From: Chamaecrista fasciculata
Lineage: Eukaryota; Streptophyta; Magnoliopsida; Fabales; Fabaceae
DNA length: 64,000 nt
Assembly (NCBI GenBank): GCA_003254925.1
Contig: QANZ01034964.1
Span: 1 to 64,000 of the forward strand
Direction of reading: 5' to 3'
A program made the position numbers and the translations under genes. A model generated the notes under the pieces. It saw nothing but the letters and a program-made list of their open reading frames with translations, was not told where the DNA came from and did not search any database. This document shows, one piece after another, positions 63,226 to 64,000 of the stretch. Every line of letters begins with the position of its first letter. Within the stretch, counting starts at the first letter, position 1.

Positions 63226-64000
63226 TATCAAATCTCATTTGTAATGCAATTTAATTAATGAAGACGAAGTGTGACTTTATTTATTTATTTCTTTTGCAGA
63301 TGAGATGGTGCTATTCTGGGGAATAGAATTCTACAACAATATACTATTTCTTTTGCAGACGAAGTGTGACTTTATTCAATGTATCTTGCCTTCCATGTTA
63401 CTCCTACCTCAAAAGGAAATCAAATTCCCCTTTTGACCCTTCTTTTTTTGCTTCTTTCTGCGCAAAAGCTTCAATCTTTTTCATATATATAAAATCATAC
63501 TTGATTCTCCTTCTCCTATATATAAAATCAAATTCCCCTTTGGATGTGTTGTTATATATTACAGAAGCCCACATGTTTTGGTTTCTTTAATTTGTTCAAT
63601 ATACTACGATAAAAAATGTCTCTCTTCTAGTTTTGGGATTGGTTTCATTATTAATGTGATTGATGTGCTTATATTGAATGCTATAGATTGTTAACTACCC
63701 ACCAATTGTTTGATTATTTATGTACAAGAGTTTCACTTGGTGTCTATTGACTATTAGTTATTTCGTCGAAATAAGATCAAAAAGGAGAATTTCCTTGAAC
63801 TACTTTATTGTCTTCGATGATGTAGTCTTGGTTGCCTTCCTTGCAGTATTTGTAACACTTTCCAGTTTTCTTTTGTTTCTTTTCATTTTGGTCTTTTGTG
63901 TCGTTGTGGTGCCTGCTTGGTTGGGTTTTGTTCATCTTCACAGGTTCCACTATCTTCAAATCTCCAAACCACGGCCCAAATCCATCATCACGAACTGAGA
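63226..64000. other. Right edge of the window, nothing firmly recognised
   Basis: A short direct repeat, 'gacgaagtgtgactttatt', occurs at about 63263 and 63359, each copy next to a 'tttcttttgcag' motif. The open frame at 63720-63998 is hydrophobic and has no domain I can name. Confidence 0.4.

Overview
The window is nuclear DNA of a dicot flowering plant. It is strongly AT-rich and has plant-type introns. Its genes belong to angiosperm families (SDIR1, GPAT5/7, PCS1, DVL/ROTUNDIFOLIA, RING-DUF1117, DOXC-type 2-oxoglutarate dioxygenases), and the intergenic DNA is full of plant transposon debris. The species cannot be named from the sequence alone.

Seven protein-coding genes are well supported. 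A DVL/RTFL small-peptide gene lies on the + strand (7.6 kb). All the others are on the - strand: an eight-exon SDIR1-type membrane RING E3 ligase (15.9-21.1 kb), an intronless PCS1-type aspartic protease (22.9-24.2 kb), an intronless zinc-ribbon/RING/DUF1117 E3 ligase (36.4-37.5 kb), a two-exon GPAT5/7-type glycerol-3-phosphate acyltransferase of suberin synthesis (43.9-46.3 kb), and two tandem four-exon SRG1-like Fe(II)/2-oxoglutarate dioxygenases (49.6-51.5 and 53.4-55.2 kb). The dioxygenase duplication includes flanking DNA, and a third scrap of that flank lies at 58.9-59.1 kb.

From 59.5 to 63.3 kb, on the + strand, there is a row of exon-like fragments with good splice sites. They include a piece of a class VIII myosin motor that breaks at an in-frame stop, and a piece of a plant cysteine oxidase. 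This looks like a mosaic of captured or decayed gene pieces rather than one working gene.

Much of the rest is small DNA transposons whose ends can be fixed by exact target-site duplications. Two hAT-type elements have perfect 8-bp duplications (1162-1644 and 41480-42838; the second carries a 5'-UTR-like piece and a minisatellite). Many Mutator-type MITEs have 9-10 bp duplications (6341-6634, 6843-7270, 38644-38918, and 55921-58282, which is split by a 2.07-kb solo LTR). There are also two tRNA-derived SINEs, a miniature LTR element with a tRNA-iMet primer site, two truncated LINEs and several decayed LTR segments. No tRNA, rRNA or CRISPR array was found. The genes look like independent plant genes, not a pathway cluster. 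The least ordinary parts are the gene-fragment mosaic, the nested transposon at 56-58 kb and the dense population of MITEs with TTTGGTCC-rich arms.
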